From DASSTJ01 sp035707965 (lineage in GTDB: Bacteria; Actinomycetota; Actinomycetes; Actinomycetales; Angustibacteraceae), in NCBI GenBank assembly GCA_035707965.1, contig DASSTJ010000129.1, positions 1 to 26,282 of the forward strand: 26,282 bases of DNA, in the 5' to 3' direction. Positions 14,496 to 22,226 of this stretch are shown piece by piece; the first letter of the stretch is position 1, and each line of letters opens with the position of its first letter. A program made the position numbers and the translations under genes. The notes beneath the pieces are model-generated. The model was given only the letters and a program-made list of their open reading frames with translations, had not been told where the DNA came from and ran no database searches.

Positions 14496-16235
14496 TCAGA
14501 GGTGCGCGAGCGCGGCCACGGCGGCGTCGCGCAGCCGTTCGCGCGCTTCGCGGTGACCGGCACGGTCGACGCGCACCTCGAGCACGCGAAGGCCGGACGG
14601 CGGGCTGCTGAGCTCCGCACGCAGCTGGTCCGGCGACTGCACGAGCACGTGCGGCGTGCCCGTCGCACCGCACAGGGACGCCAGGTCCAGGCCGAGCGGC
14701 GTGCCGAAGACGCGCTCGAACGTCTCCGAGTGCTCGGGCTCACCCGGTTCGAGCAGCGTGAAGATGCCGCCGCCGTCGTCGTTGACCACCACGATCGTCA
14801 GGTCCGGCCGGGGCTCAGACGGTCCGACCTGCAGGGCCGCCGCGTCGTGCGCGAAGGTCAGGTCGCCGACCAGCGCGTAGGTCGGCCGGTCCGTCGTCAG
14901 GGCGACGCCGCACGCCGTGGACAGCAGGCCGTCGATCCCCGCCAACCCCCGGTTGGCCGTGACGGCCGGACCCCGCCCGCCCCCGACGAGGTCGAGGTCG
15001 CGGACGGCGTTCGACGAGCCCACGACGAGCGTGCTGTCGCCCGCCAGCGACTCGAGAACCGTTGCGGCCACGGCGATCCCGGTCGGCCACTGGCGCTGGC
15101 GGGCGGTGCACGTCGCGGCCGAGACAGCCTCGGACGCCCGCTGCCAGGCGGCGAGCCACGGCGTGGTGGCCGGTTCGCTGGTCAGGATCTCGGCGTCGGC
15201 CAACGCCCGCAAGGGCAGCACCTGGCGCACGCGACCGGCCGGGTCCGGCCAGACCGGGTCGTCGGACACGAGGTCCACCCGCACGCGGTCGTCACGGAGC
15301 AGTCGGGCAACCGGGCGGGCGAGGGTCACGCGCCCGACGACCACGACCCGGTCCGGGCGGTGCTGGTCGAGCCAGTCGTCGCACGCCAGCAGCAGCGAAC
15401 CGCCCGCGAGGGCGCGTGCCCACGCGCCGGCGCTCGACGGCTCCGCCACGACGGGCCAGCCCTGCGACTCCGCGAGGCCCGCGGCGGCGGCACCCCAGTC
15501 GGTTCGCCCGGGCGCCGCCGCGGGGAGGTCCCCCACGAGCACGAGCGTGCGGCCGTCGTCCGGGCTCGAAGGCCACCACGGCGACGGTGGCGGCGGTGCC
15601 GGCACGGCTCGGGCCGACGTCCAGGGCGCGCCGTCCGCTCGGCCGCCGAAGGTCTGCGTGAACGCGGTGCCGCGCTCGGGCACGAGAGGTTCCCGCAGCG
15701 GCAGGTTGAGGTGCACCGGACCGGCGAAGCCGCCGCGTGCTGCCGTGGCTGCGAGCACGGCGCGCGACACGGTCGACCGCCAGGTCGTGACCTGACCCGG
15801 TCGGTCGTCCGGCACACCGAGGTCGTGCTGCCAGCGCACGGCGTCACCGAAGATGCTCACCTGCCGCGTGGTCTGGTTCGCGCCGGTGCCGCGCAGCTCG
15901 GGAGGCCGGTCGGCAGTCAGCAGCAGCAGCGGGACGCCGGTGTGCGAAGCCTCGAGGACGGCGGGGTGCAGGTTCGCCACCGCCGTGCCCGACGTCGTGA
16001 CGACCGCCACCACCCGGTTGCTCCCCTTGGCCAGCCCGAGCGCGAGGAAGGCGGCCGAGCGCTCGTCGGTGCGCACGTGCAGGCGGAGGCGTCCGTCGTC
16101 GTCCGCCGCCTTCAACGCGAACGCGAGCGGCGCGGACCGGGAGCCGGGGCAGAGCACCGCGTCGCGCACACCGTGGCGCACGAGCTCGTCGACGAGCACC
16201 GTCGCCAGAGCGGTCGCGGGGTTCACGGTCGCCAT
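14496..16235 (-). CDS. menD: SEPHCHC synthase (MenD), ThDP-dependent
   Basis: 2-succinyl-5-enolpyruvyl-6-hydroxy-3-cyclohexene-1-carboxylate synthase: condenses isochorismate with 2-oxoglutarate using thiamine diphosphate and Mg2+ (579 aa, normal). The N-terminal block has AVLCPGSRSAPLAFAL, TTSGTAVANLHPAVLEASHT and LLTADRPPELRGTGANQTT. The ThDP/Mg motif in the C-terminal third is GDLTFAHDAAALQ followed by VVNDDGGGIFTLLE. ATG 16235 has only an AGG directly against it. GTG 16226, three codons in, has AGGA eight bases upstream and is an alternative start. menD lies 57 bp after the menC stop on the same strand, so antiporter-menC-menD may form one operon. Confidence 0.95.
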   Translation of the reverse strand: MATVNPATALATVLVDELVRHGVRDAVLCPGSRSAPLAFALKAADDDGRLRLHVRTDERSAAFLALGLAKGSNRVVAVVTTSGTAVANLHPAVLEASHTGVPLLLLTADRPPELRGTGANQTTRQVSIFGDAVRWQHDLGVPDDRPGQVTTWRSTVSRAVLAATAARGGFAGPVHLNLPLREPLVPERGTAFTQTFGGRADGAPWTSARAVPAPPPPSPWWPSSPDDGRTLVLVGDLPAAAPGRTDWGAAAAGLAESQGWPVVAEPSSAGAWARALAGGSLLLACDDWLDQHRPDRVVVVGRVTLARPVARLLRDDRVRVDLVSDDPVWPDPAGRVRQVLPLRALADAEILTSEPATTPWLAAWQRASEAVSAATCTARQRQWPTGIAVAATVLESLAGDSTLVVGSSNAVRDLDLVGGGRGPAVTANRGLAGIDGLLSTACGVALTTDRPTYALVGDLTFAHDAAALQVGPSEPRPDLTIVVVNDDGGGIFTLLEPGEPEHSETFERVFGTPLGLDLASLCGATGTPHVLVQSPDQLRAELSSPPSGLRVLEVRVDRAGHREARERLRDAAVAALAHL

Positions 16236-16292
16236 CCTGCCGGATGGCCGGTCGCCACCGCCGCGGGCCGCGCGGCGCGTGAGATCACGCGC

Positions 16293-17294
16293 TCAGGGCT
16301 GGGACGACAGCACGTCATAGCAGCGGGCCAGACGCTCTCGCCACCAGCGCTGCCGTTCGGGAGGAGCGGCCAGCTCGGCCAGCCGGTCGGCTCCAGGCGT
16401 CACAGGCAGCGACCCGACCGACAACGAGCCCTCGACGGGACGCAGCGGCTCGGCGGTGACGTCTCGCTCGAACAGCCCCACGGTGCCCAGCCCGCACGCG
16501 AACGGCAGCTGCGGGAGAGCCGCTGCGAGCGCCACCCCGGCCGCGATGCCGACGCTGGTGTCGAGGGCTGACGACACGACGACCGGGAGGCCGCACCCCT
16601 CGGCCACCTCGAGTGCGGCGTGCACCCCGCCCAGCGGCGCCACCTTGACGACGACGACGTCGGCACTGCCCGCAGCCGCCACGCGCAACGGGTCCTCGGC
16701 CTTGCGGATGCTCTCGTCGGCTGCGACCGGCACGTCGACCCGTTGCGCTGCAAGGGAGCGGCGCAACCCAGCAAGGTCGCCCAACGTCGCGCACGGCTGC
16801 TCCGCGTACTCGAGGTCGAAGCGCGACAACGCCTGCAGCGCCCGGAGTGCGTCGTCGACCGACCAGGCACCGTTGGCGTCGACGCGGACTCGGGCCGACG
16901 GCCCCAGGAGCCGGCGCACCTCGCCGACCCGGCTCACGTCGTCCGCCAACGTCTGCCCGGGCTCGGCCACCTTGACCTTCGCCGTGGTGCACCCGAGGAA
17001 CCGGTCAAGGACGGCTGCGACGTCGCCGGCGGGGACAGCCGGGACGGTGGCGTTCACGGGCACCGAGGCCCGCACGGGTGCCGGTGGGGGCCTCCAGGCG
17101 CACTCGAGCGCCGATGCCAGCCACCGGGACGCCTCGTGGTCGTCGTACTCGAGGAACGGCGAGAACTCGCCCCAGGCGGCCGGTCCGCGCAGCAGCAGCA
17201 CCTCCCGCTCGAGAACCCCACGAAAGCGCACGAGCATCGGCAGCCGGACGACGTGGACGTCGCTCAGCACCTCGTCGCGCGGCGGCAGCGTCAT
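16293..17294 (-). CDS. menC: o-Succinylbenzoate synthase (MenC)
   Basis: Enolase-superfamily enzyme (333 aa) that dehydrates SHCHC to o-succinylbenzoate. The superfamily residues are visible in order: the K-x-K motif in TAKVKVAEPG, metal ligands in RVDANGAW, EYAEQPC and VPVAADES, and the opposite general base in VVVVKVAPLGGV. The ATG at 17294 overlaps the stop of the antiporter gene as ATGA, so translation is probably coupled. It is followed by menD after 57 bp. The length fits the actinobacterial MenC group. Confidence 0.92.
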   Translation of the reverse strand: MTLPPRDEVLSDVHVVRLPMLVRFRGVLEREVLLLRGPAAWGEFSPFLEYDDHEASRWLASALECAWRPPPAPVRASVPVNATVPAVPAGDVAAVLDRFLGCTTAKVKVAEPGQTLADDVSRVGEVRRLLGPSARVRVDANGAWSVDDALRALQALSRFDLEYAEQPCATLGDLAGLRRSLAAQRVDVPVAADESIRKAEDPLRVAAAGSADVVVVKVAPLGGVHAALEVAEGCGLPVVVSSALDTSVGIAAGVALAAALPQLPFACGLGTVGLFERDVTAEPLRPVEGSLSVGSLPVTPGADRLAELAAPPERQRWWRERLARCYDVLSSQP

Positions 17295-18571
17295 GCGGCT
17301 CCTTCCTTCACGCGGCCCCGGACGGCGTCCAGCCGGTTCATCACCGGCGTCGCCGTCACGCCGTGCACGACGACGGAGAGCACCACGGTGAAGGCCATCG
17401 TGGACCACAGCTCGCGCCGCTCGGGAAACGTCGCCTGGCCGGTCGCGTAGGCGAGGTAGAAGACCGAACCGATGCCGCGCACGCCGAAGAACGCGGTGGC
17501 GTACCGCTCCGGCTGCGTCATTCCGTTGCCCCACAAGGAAGCCCAGGCGACCACGGGTCGGACCAGGAAGACCAGGAGGACGGCGAGCACCACACCCTGC
17601 CACGTCAGCGAGGCGAGCAGACCGTCGGTGAGGGCCGCACCGAGCAGCAGGAGCAGCATCCAGGTCAGCATGTGCTCGAGCTGGCCCACGAAGTCGTGCA
17701 GCGCCGCGTGGTAGGCATGGGTGCGCTGGAAGGAGCGCAGCGAGACACCGGCGACGAAGACGGCCACGAAGCCGTAGCCGCCGAGCACGTCCGTCAGGCC
17801 GTAGACGCCGAGCGTGGCGGCGATCGCGAGCATCGGTTCACCGGCCTCCGCCAGCCGCAGGCTGCGCACCGGCGCCCGGAACGCCAGACGCGTCAGTGCC
17901 CACCCGCTCAGCGCTCCGACGACGAGCGCGATGAGCAGCTTGCCCACGACGTACCAGCCGATCCAGGTGCCCCATCCACCGTGGTGCGTCGACGACCCCG
18001 CCAGCAGGATGGCCCCGAACACGAAGGGGAACGCCGCGCCGTCGTTGAGCCCCGCCTCGGATGTGAGCCCGAACCGGACCTCGTCGTCCTCCTCGGGCGT
18101 CGGCTCGGCGTCCCCGCCCTCCACGTCGGGGCCCTCGACCTGCACGTCGGAGGCGAGCACCGGGTCGGTCGGCGCCAGCGCCGCTGCCAGCAGGAGTGCG
18201 GAGGCGGGCGCCAGACCCATGAGTCCCCAGCCGAGGGCGGCCACAGCCACGATGCAGAGCGGCATGGCGATCAGCAGCAGACGCCACGTCGTCCCCCACG
18301 TCTGCCAGTGCAGCGGCCGGTCGATCGCCAGTCCGACGCCCATCAGCGCGATGATCACCGTCACCTCGGTCAGGTGCTCGGTGATCTGCTCGTGGCCGAC
18401 CGGGGTGACGGTGTGGCCACCGGGCAGCGGCAGCAAGCCGATGAGCAGGCCCACCGCGACGAAGGCGATGGGGGTCGAGATGGCCCGACGGCGGAGCAGG
18501 CGCGGCAGCACCGCGCCGGCCAGCAGCGCGACACCGGCCAGCAGGTAGGCGACGTCGCCGGTCAGCTGCAC
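17291..18571 (-). CDS. CPA1-type Na+/H+ (cation:proton) antiporter, NhaP-like
   Basis: 426-residue polytopic membrane protein with about 12-13 hydrophobic segments. The ion-site signatures of the CPA1 (NhaP/NHE) family are present: ALAPTDPVLAS (T135-D136-P137) and SEAGLNDGAAFPFVF with the N176-D177 pair. The block FFGVRGIGSVFYLAYA lies near the C-terminus. An acidic loop at about 145-166 (EGPDVEGGDAEPTPEEDDE) separates the two site helices. The start is GTG 18571, with GAGG eight bases upstream; the frame continues upstream only as antisense of menB. The gene is divergent from menB with an 18-bp gap and translationally coupled to menC. Whether it moves Na+ or K+ cannot be told from the sequence. 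Confidence 0.88.
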   Translation of the reverse strand: MQLTGDVAYLLAGVALLAGAVLPRLLRRRAISTPIAFVAVGLLIGLLPLPGGHTVTPVGHEQITEHLTEVTVIIALMGVGLAIDRPLHWQTWGTTWRLLLIAMPLCIVAVAALGWGLMGLAPASALLLAAALAPTDPVLASDVQVEGPDVEGGDAEPTPEEDDEVRFGLTSEAGLNDGAAFPFVFGAILLAGSSTHHGGWGTWIGWYVVGKLLIALVVGALSGWALTRLAFRAPVRSLRLAEAGEPMLAIAATLGVYGLTDVLGGYGFVAVFVAGVSLRSFQRTHAYHAALHDFVGQLEHMLTWMLLLLLGAALTDGLLASLTWQGVVLAVLLVFLVRPVVAWASLWGNGMTQPERYATAFFGVRGIGSVFYLAYATGQATFPERRELWSTMAFTVVLSVVVHGVTATPVMNRLDAVRGRVKEGAA

Positions 18572-18576
18572 TCGCC

Positions 18577-18589
18577 TATCCTCGCGGAT
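18577..18589 (+). promoter_or_regulatory. Predicted leaderless promoter of menB (-10 TATCCT)
   Basis: TATCCT at 18577-18582, then seven bases, then GTG 18590: the same arrangement as menF. No Shine-Dalgarno sequence precedes the GTG. The whole element sits in the 18-bp gap to the divergent antiporter gene, so any -35 contacts lie inside that gene's coding sequence. Confidence 0.5.
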
Positions 18590-19513
18590 GTGACCAGCGA
18601 GCGCGTGTCCGACACCTTCGACCCGGCGCAGTGGGACGAGGTGCCCGGCTTCGACTTCACCGACATCACGTACCACCGGGCGAAGGACGTCGGCGCCGTC
18701 CGGATCGCCTTCGACCGACCGGAGGTGCGCAACGCGTTCCGGCCGCGCACGGTCGACGAGCTCTACCGGGCGCTCGACCACGCTCGCATGACGCCAGACG
18801 TCGGCTGCGTGCTGCTCACCGGCAACGGACCGAGCCCTCGCGACGGCGGCTGGGCGTTCTGCTCGGGTGGCGACCAGCGCATCCGCGGACGGTCCGGCTA
18901 CCAGTACGCCGACGGCGAGACGGCCGACACGGTCGACCAGGCGCGCGTGAAGGCCGCCGGCGGACGCCTCCACGTCCTCGAGGTGCAGCGGCTCATCCGC
19001 ACCATGCCGAAGGTCGTCATCGCCGTCGTCCCGGGGTGGGCTGCTGGTGGGGGGCACAGCCTGCACGTGGTCTGCGACCTCACGATCGCGAGCCGCGAGC
19101 ACGCCCGGTTCAAGCAGACAGACGCCGACGTCGGCTCGTTCGACGCCGGCTACGGGTCGGCCTACCTCGCCAAGATGGTCGGCCAGAAGAACGCTCGCGA
19201 GATCTTCTTCCTGGGGCGCACGTACGACGCGGAGACCATGCAGCGGATGGGTGCGGTGAACGAGGTCGCGTCGCACGACGAGCTCGAGGCCGTCGCCCTG
19301 CAGTGGGGGCGGGAGATCATGGCCAAGAGCCCCACCGCGCAACGCATGCTGAAGTTCGCGTTCAACCTCACCGACGACGGCATGGTGGGCCAGCAGGTGT
19401 TCGCCGGCGAGGCCACCCGGCTGGCCTACATGACCGACGAGGCCGTCGAGGGACGCGACGCCTTCCTGGCCAAGCGCGACCCCGACTGGTCGCCGTTCCC
19501 CTGGTACTTCTGA
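18590..19513 (+). CDS. menB: 1,4-Dihydroxy-2-naphthoyl-CoA synthase (MenB)
   Basis: Crotonase-fold enzyme (307 aa) that cyclises o-succinylbenzoyl-CoA to DHNA-CoA. Visible blocks are AFCSGGDQRIRGRSGY (oxyanion hole and substrate loop, about residues 89-104), VVPGWAAGGGHSLHVVCDL, and DADVGSFDAGYGSAYLAKMV. The Asp at 185 in the last block marks the bicarbonate-independent MenB type found in mycobacteria. The conserved ending is DPDWSPFPWYF. GTG 18590 is preferred over the later GTG at 18605 because of the -10 spacing. It is convergent with menE. Confidence 0.96.
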   Translation: MTSERVSDTFDPAQWDEVPGFDFTDITYHRAKDVGAVRIAFDRPEVRNAFRPRTVDELYRALDHARMTPDVGCVLLTGNGPSPRDGGWAFCSGGDQRIRGRSGYQYADGETADTVDQARVKAAGGRLHVLEVQRLIRTMPKVVIAVVPGWAAGGGHSLHVVCDLTIASREHARFKQTDADVGSFDAGYGSAYLAKMVGQKNAREIFFLGRTYDAETMQRMGAVNEVASHDELEAVALQWGREIMAKSPTAQRMLKFAFNLTDDGMVGQQVFAGEATRLAYMTDEAVEGRDAFLAKRDPDWSPFPWYF

Positions 19514-19599
19514 CGCTCCACCCAGCCACGTCGGTCCACGAGCAGCGTCACCGCCAGCTCCACCACGGCGTCGTCCGACCACTCGCTCACGTCAACCAC
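19426..19599 (-). CDS. Doubtful 57-codon ORF overlapping the 3' end of menB
   Basis: From GTG 19599 the frame reads VVDVSEWSDDAVVELAVTLL and then VDRRGWVERQKYQGNGDQ, which looks protein-like. Its last 88 nt are antisense to menB. TACGGT (19611-19606) lies six bases before the GTG, resembling the leaderless promoters of the men genes. I recognise no family. The antisense overlap and lack of support make it more likely spurious or a gene remnant. Confidence 0.2.
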   Translation of the reverse strand: MVDVSEWSDDAVVELAVTLLVDRRGWVERQKYQGNGDQSGSRLARKASRPSTASSVM

Positions 19600-19625
19600 G
19601 CCCCGACCGTACGGCAGGGTGGCGA

Positions 19626-19663
19626 CAACGGCGCAACGGCTCATCACCGGTGACGCGCCGTTG
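19626..19663. terminator. Convergent menB/menE hairpin
   Basis: Perfect 9-bp inverted repeat CAACGGCGC (19626-19634) / GCGCCGTTG (19655-19663), with a 20-nt loop that itself contains the palindrome CACCGGTG. It lies between convergent stops at 19513 and 19685. Probably a bidirectional terminator without a T-tract. Confidence 0.5.
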
Positions 19664-19684
19664 CACCGGTAGGGGGACAGGCGA

Positions 19685-20875
19685 TCAGCTGATCATGCGT
19701 GCTGCCAGCGCGGTGGCAGCACGGCGGTCGGGCTTGCCCACGGTGGTCGCAGGGATCGCCTCGACCAGCAGCAGGTCCTGCGGGGCCGATGCTGACCCCA
19801 GTGCGCTCTTCACCGCCGTCCGGACTCCGTCGCGTGCCACCGACGCGGAGCCGTTCGGCACGACGAGGACGACGACCCGCTGACCCCACCGCACGTCGGG
19901 CACCCCAACCACCAGGCACTCCCGCACGCCCGGCAGCTCGCTGACCACTGCCTCCACCTGCTGCGGGGCAACGTTCTCGCCGCCGGTGATGATGACGTCG
20001 TCCGCTCGGCCCACCACGGTGAGGCGACCGTGGTCGAGGGACCCCAGGTCGTTCGTGGTGAACCACCGAGTGCCGTCACGGGTGTCGAACGGCTCGGCGC
20101 CCGGGCGCAGCCGGTAGCCGCGAGCCACGACCGGCCCGCCGATGCGGATGCGCGGCCGTCCGTCGTCCAGCTGGACGGTGACGCCGTCCAGCGGGACGCC
20201 GTCGTACACGCAGCCGCCACAGGTCTCGCTCATGCCGTAGGTCGTCACCACGCGAACCCCTGCCTCGGTTGCCCGTCGCAGCACCGCCGGTGCAACGGCG
20301 GCCCCGCCGAGGAGGACACCGTCGAACGCGGCAAGCGCCCGCGTCGGCTCACCGCCCGCCTCCAGCAGCCGCACCAGCTGGGTGGGCACGAGAGCGGTGT
20401 ACCGACGCGACGTGGCGCGGCGCTCGAGCGCGCGTGCAGCAGCGGAGAAGGCGTCGACGTCGAAGCCGCCGTCGAGAGGCAGCACCTCCGGCCGGGTTCC
20501 CGCGGCCAACGATCGCAGCAGCACCTGCACGCCCGCGACGTGGTGCGGCGCCAGCGCCAGAAGCCACGTGCCGGGCCCACCGAGCCGATCGTGCGTGGCC
20601 GTGGCCGAGGCGCGCAGGGCGCTGGCCGGGAGCAGCGCCCCCTTCGGTTCGCCGGTCGACCCGGACGTCGCCACGACGAGCGCCGTCGGGTCGCTCTCGT
20701 CGTCCTCGCCCTCGCGCAACGGCGTGCGCGGGTCGAGCGCAGCGGCGCCACGAGGGTTGTCCGGCGCCACGGGCAGCAGCGCGTCACCGGCACCCTCGAT
20801 GGCGGCGGCAAGCCGGTCCAGCGCCTCGAGGACCTCGAGCTGAGCCAGGACGACGGGAGTCAGCTGGCGCGGCAC
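19685..20875 (-). CDS. menE: o-Succinylbenzoate-CoA ligase (MenE)
   Basis: Adenylate-forming enzyme (396 aa) that activates o-succinylbenzoate with ATP and CoA. Visible motifs are the P-loop VVATSGSTGEPKGALL, the A5-type TTYGMSETCGGCVYDG, the hinge and C-terminal domain GRADDVIITGGENVAPQQVE, and the catalytic Lys in TTVGKPDRRA near the C-terminus. It is shorter at the N-terminus than E. coli MenE (451 aa), as usual in actinobacteria. GTG 20875 is chosen because a TACGCT -10 lies six bases upstream. The frame is open 20 codons further to ATG 20935, but that would translate part of the intergenic hairpin. It is downstream of menA on the same strand but separated by a strong inverted repeat. Confidence 0.92.
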   Translation of the reverse strand: MPRQLTPVVLAQLEVLEALDRLAAAIEGAGDALLPVAPDNPRGAAALDPRTPLREGEDDESDPTALVVATSGSTGEPKGALLPASALRASATATHDRLGGPGTWLLALAPHHVAGVQVLLRSLAAGTRPEVLPLDGGFDVDAFSAAARALERRATSRRYTALVPTQLVRLLEAGGEPTRALAAFDGVLLGGAAVAPAVLRRATEAGVRVVTTYGMSETCGGCVYDGVPLDGVTVQLDDGRPRIRIGGPVVARGYRLRPGAEPFDTRDGTRWFTTNDLGSLDHGRLTVVGRADDVIITGGENVAPQQVEAVVSELPGVRECLVVGVPDVRWGQRVVVLVVPNGSASVARDGVRTAVKSALGSASAPQDLLLVEAIPATTVGKPDRRAATALAARMIS

Positions 20876-20887
20876 GTGCCCAGCGTA
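20876..20887 (-). promoter_or_regulatory. Predicted leaderless promoter of menE (-10 TACGCT)
   Basis: TACGCT (20887-20882) is followed by GGGCAC and then GTG 20875. The 8-mer CGTACGCT is identical in the menF promoter. There is no usable Shine-Dalgarno spacing. Confidence 0.5.
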
Positions 20888-20907
20888 CGAGTGGGTCGCT
20901 GCGCACC

Positions 20908-20969
20908 GGTTGAGTGATGCAGTCTCGCCAGCCACACCCGCGTGTCGCTCGAGACTGCATCACCCAACC
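20908..20969. repeat. 20-bp near-perfect inverted repeat between menA and menE
   Basis: Arms GGTTGAGTGATGCAGTCTCG (20908-20927) and CGAGACTGCATCACCCAACC (20950-20969) are complementary at 19 of 20 positions, with a 22-nt spacer. The repeat starts 20 nt after the menA stop, so it may terminate menA. The AT-richer, non-runaway-GC stem and absence of a T-tract also suit a dispersed palindromic repeat. A 10-bp palindrome CCTGCGCAGG (20978-20987) sits between it and menA. Confidence 0.75.
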
Positions 20970-20989
20970 CGGGCAGTCCTGCGCAGGTC

Positions 20990-21862
20990 CTAGGTCAACG
21001 CCAGGCCGAGCCCGAGGAGGACGCCGTAGACGAGCTCGGCGCGGCCGGTCTGCTGCAGCACCGGCACGAGCGCGAGCCCGCTCGCCCCCCCGAGCACCGA
21101 CCGCACGGCGGGGACCAGCAGGACGGCGGACGCCAGCGCGAGGAGCGCCCACGGGTGCGCGAGGGCGACCGCCACGACGAGGGTGAGGCTGACGACGAGC
21201 AGCCCCACGTAGAGCAGCCGCGAGCGCCGGTCGCCCAACCGCACGGCCAGGGTGCGCTTGCCCGCGAGCGCGTCCGTGGGGATGTCACGCACGTTGTTGG
21301 CGACGAGCAGGGCGCACGCGAGGCAGCCGACACCCACCGCAGCGGCGAGCGCCGGCCAGGTGACGACGCCGCTCTGCGTGTACGCCGTGCCGAGCACCGC
21401 GACGAGCCCGAAGAAGACGAAGACGAAGACCTCGCCCAGCCCGAGGTACCCGTACGGCTTGGCACCGCCGGTGTAGTACCACGCCGCGAGGATGGCGAGC
21501 CCCCCGGCCAGCAGGAGCCACCACGACTGGGAGAGGACGACGAGCACCAGCCCGGCCACCGCCGCCAGGCCGAACGTCGCGAAGGCCGCACGCTTGACCA
21601 CGCGGGGCGGAGCGGCACCGGACCCGGTCAGGCGGAAGGGGCCCACGCGGTCGTCGTCCGTGCCTCGGATGCCGTCGGAGTAGTCGTTGGCGTAGTTGAC
21701 GCCCACCTGCAGCGCCAGAGCGACGACCAGCGCGAGCAGCGCGCGTGGCCACACGGCGGCGTCCAGCGCCGCGGCAGCACCCGTCCCCGCCGCCACCGGG
21801 GCGACCGCTGCCGGCAGCGTTCGCGGACGTGCTCCCTCCACCCACTGCGCCGCCGTCGCCAT
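20990..21862 (-). CDS. menA: 1,4-Dihydroxy-2-naphthoate polyprenyltransferase (MenA)
   Basis: UbiA-superfamily membrane prenyltransferase (290 aa) that attaches the isoprenoid tail to DHNA, giving demethylmenaquinone for MenG. Both Asp-rich motifs are present: NYANDYSDGIRGTDDD (about residues 48-63) and NNVRDIPTDALAGKRTLAVR. About eight to nine hydrophobic segments are visible. I start at ATG 21862 (MATAAQWVEGARPRTLPAA), which fits the family; the frame is open upstream but that part is basic and unrelated. A CAGAAT hexamer seven bases upstream may make this gene leaderless too. The stop is TAG. Confidence 0.95.
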   Translation of the reverse strand: MATAAQWVEGARPRTLPAAVAPVAAGTGAAAALDAAVWPRALLALVVALALQVGVNYANDYSDGIRGTDDDRVGPFRLTGSGAAPPRVVKRAAFATFGLAAVAGLVLVVLSQSWWLLLAGGLAILAAWYYTGGAKPYGYLGLGEVFVFVFFGLVAVLGTAYTQSGVVTWPALAAAVGVGCLACALLVANNVRDIPTDALAGKRTLAVRLGDRRSRLLYVGLLVVSLTLVVAVALAHPWALLALASAVLLVPAVRSVLGGASGLALVPVLQQTGRAELVYGVLLGLGLALT

Positions 21863-21875
21863 GCCGGCGATTCTG
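21863..21875 (-). promoter_or_regulatory. Possible leaderless promoter of menA (-10 CAGAAT)
   Basis: CAGAAT (21875-21870), matching TATAAT at four of six bases, then seven bases, then ATG 21862. It lacks the first T of TANNNT, so it is the weakest of the set. The 7-bp interval has no Shine-Dalgarno sequence. Confidence 0.35.
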
Positions 21876-21929
21876 TCGTGGACGCGCGTCTCTCCCCGAC
21901 ACGGGGGGCCGCGAGGAGGTACCCGCGTC

Positions 21930-21947
21930 GCTCCGGGGCCGCGGAGC
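21930..21947 (-). terminator. Hairpin after the DUF4229 gene
   Basis: Perfect 6-bp stem GCTCCG / CGGAGC with a 6-nt loop, starting 15 nt after the DUF4229 stop. No T-tract. Short, so only a weak terminator candidate. Confidence 0.35.
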
Positions 21948-21962
21948 CAGACCGAGAAGCAG

Positions 21963-22226
21963 TCAGGCCGGCGGTGGCGTCTCGTCCTCGGCGTCCTCGG
22001 CGAGCTCGTCGGCGTCCGGACGACGTTGGCGGCGGGCGGCGCGGTCGGCGAGCGTCTGCGCCATCGCGTCACGCGGACCCCTCAGGAAGAAGTACGAGAG
22101 CGTGAGCGACGCGATCGCCGTCAGGGCCACCAGCAGCACCGGCTCACGCACGCCGACCAGCCACAGGACCAGGAGGCACGCGATGAACAGCAGCAACCGC
22201 AGCACGGAGTAGCGCAGCACGGTCAT
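21963..22226 (-). CDS. DUF4229-type small membrane protein
   Basis: 87-residue protein: two hydrophobic segments (about 9-24 LRLLLFIACLLVLWLV and 29-47 LLVALTAIASLTLSYFFLR), then a basic stretch (RRQRRP) and an acidic tail (DELAEDAEDE). This pattern resembles the DUF4229 family of actinobacteria, often found next to menaquinone genes; function unknown. ATG 22226 is preferred over the open upstream frame because MTVLRYSVLRL starts the hydrophobic domain and TACCCT lies six bases before it. It sits between lrp and menA on the same strand. Confidence 0.7.
   Translation of the reverse strand: MTVLRYSVLRLLLFIACLLVLWLVGVREPVLLVALTAIASLTLSYFFLRGPRDAMAQTLADRAARRQRRPDADELAEDAEDETPPPA

Noticed and set aside
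16293..16315. Possible EntC/DhbC-type siderophore cluster instead of menaquinone synthesis, given the isochorismate synthase nearby.
   Set aside because: MenD, MenC, MenB, MenE, MenA and MenG are all present and no NRPS or 2,3-dihydroxybenzoate genes are seen.
17078..18589. Plus-strand frame open in phase with menB upstream of its GTG.
   Set aside because: Antisense to the antiporter and menC; E/R/Q/H-rich shadow composition.
18572..19582. Minus-strand extension of the antiporter frame upstream of its GTG.
   Set aside because: It is antisense of menB; the hydrophobic protein begins at MQLTGDVAYLL.
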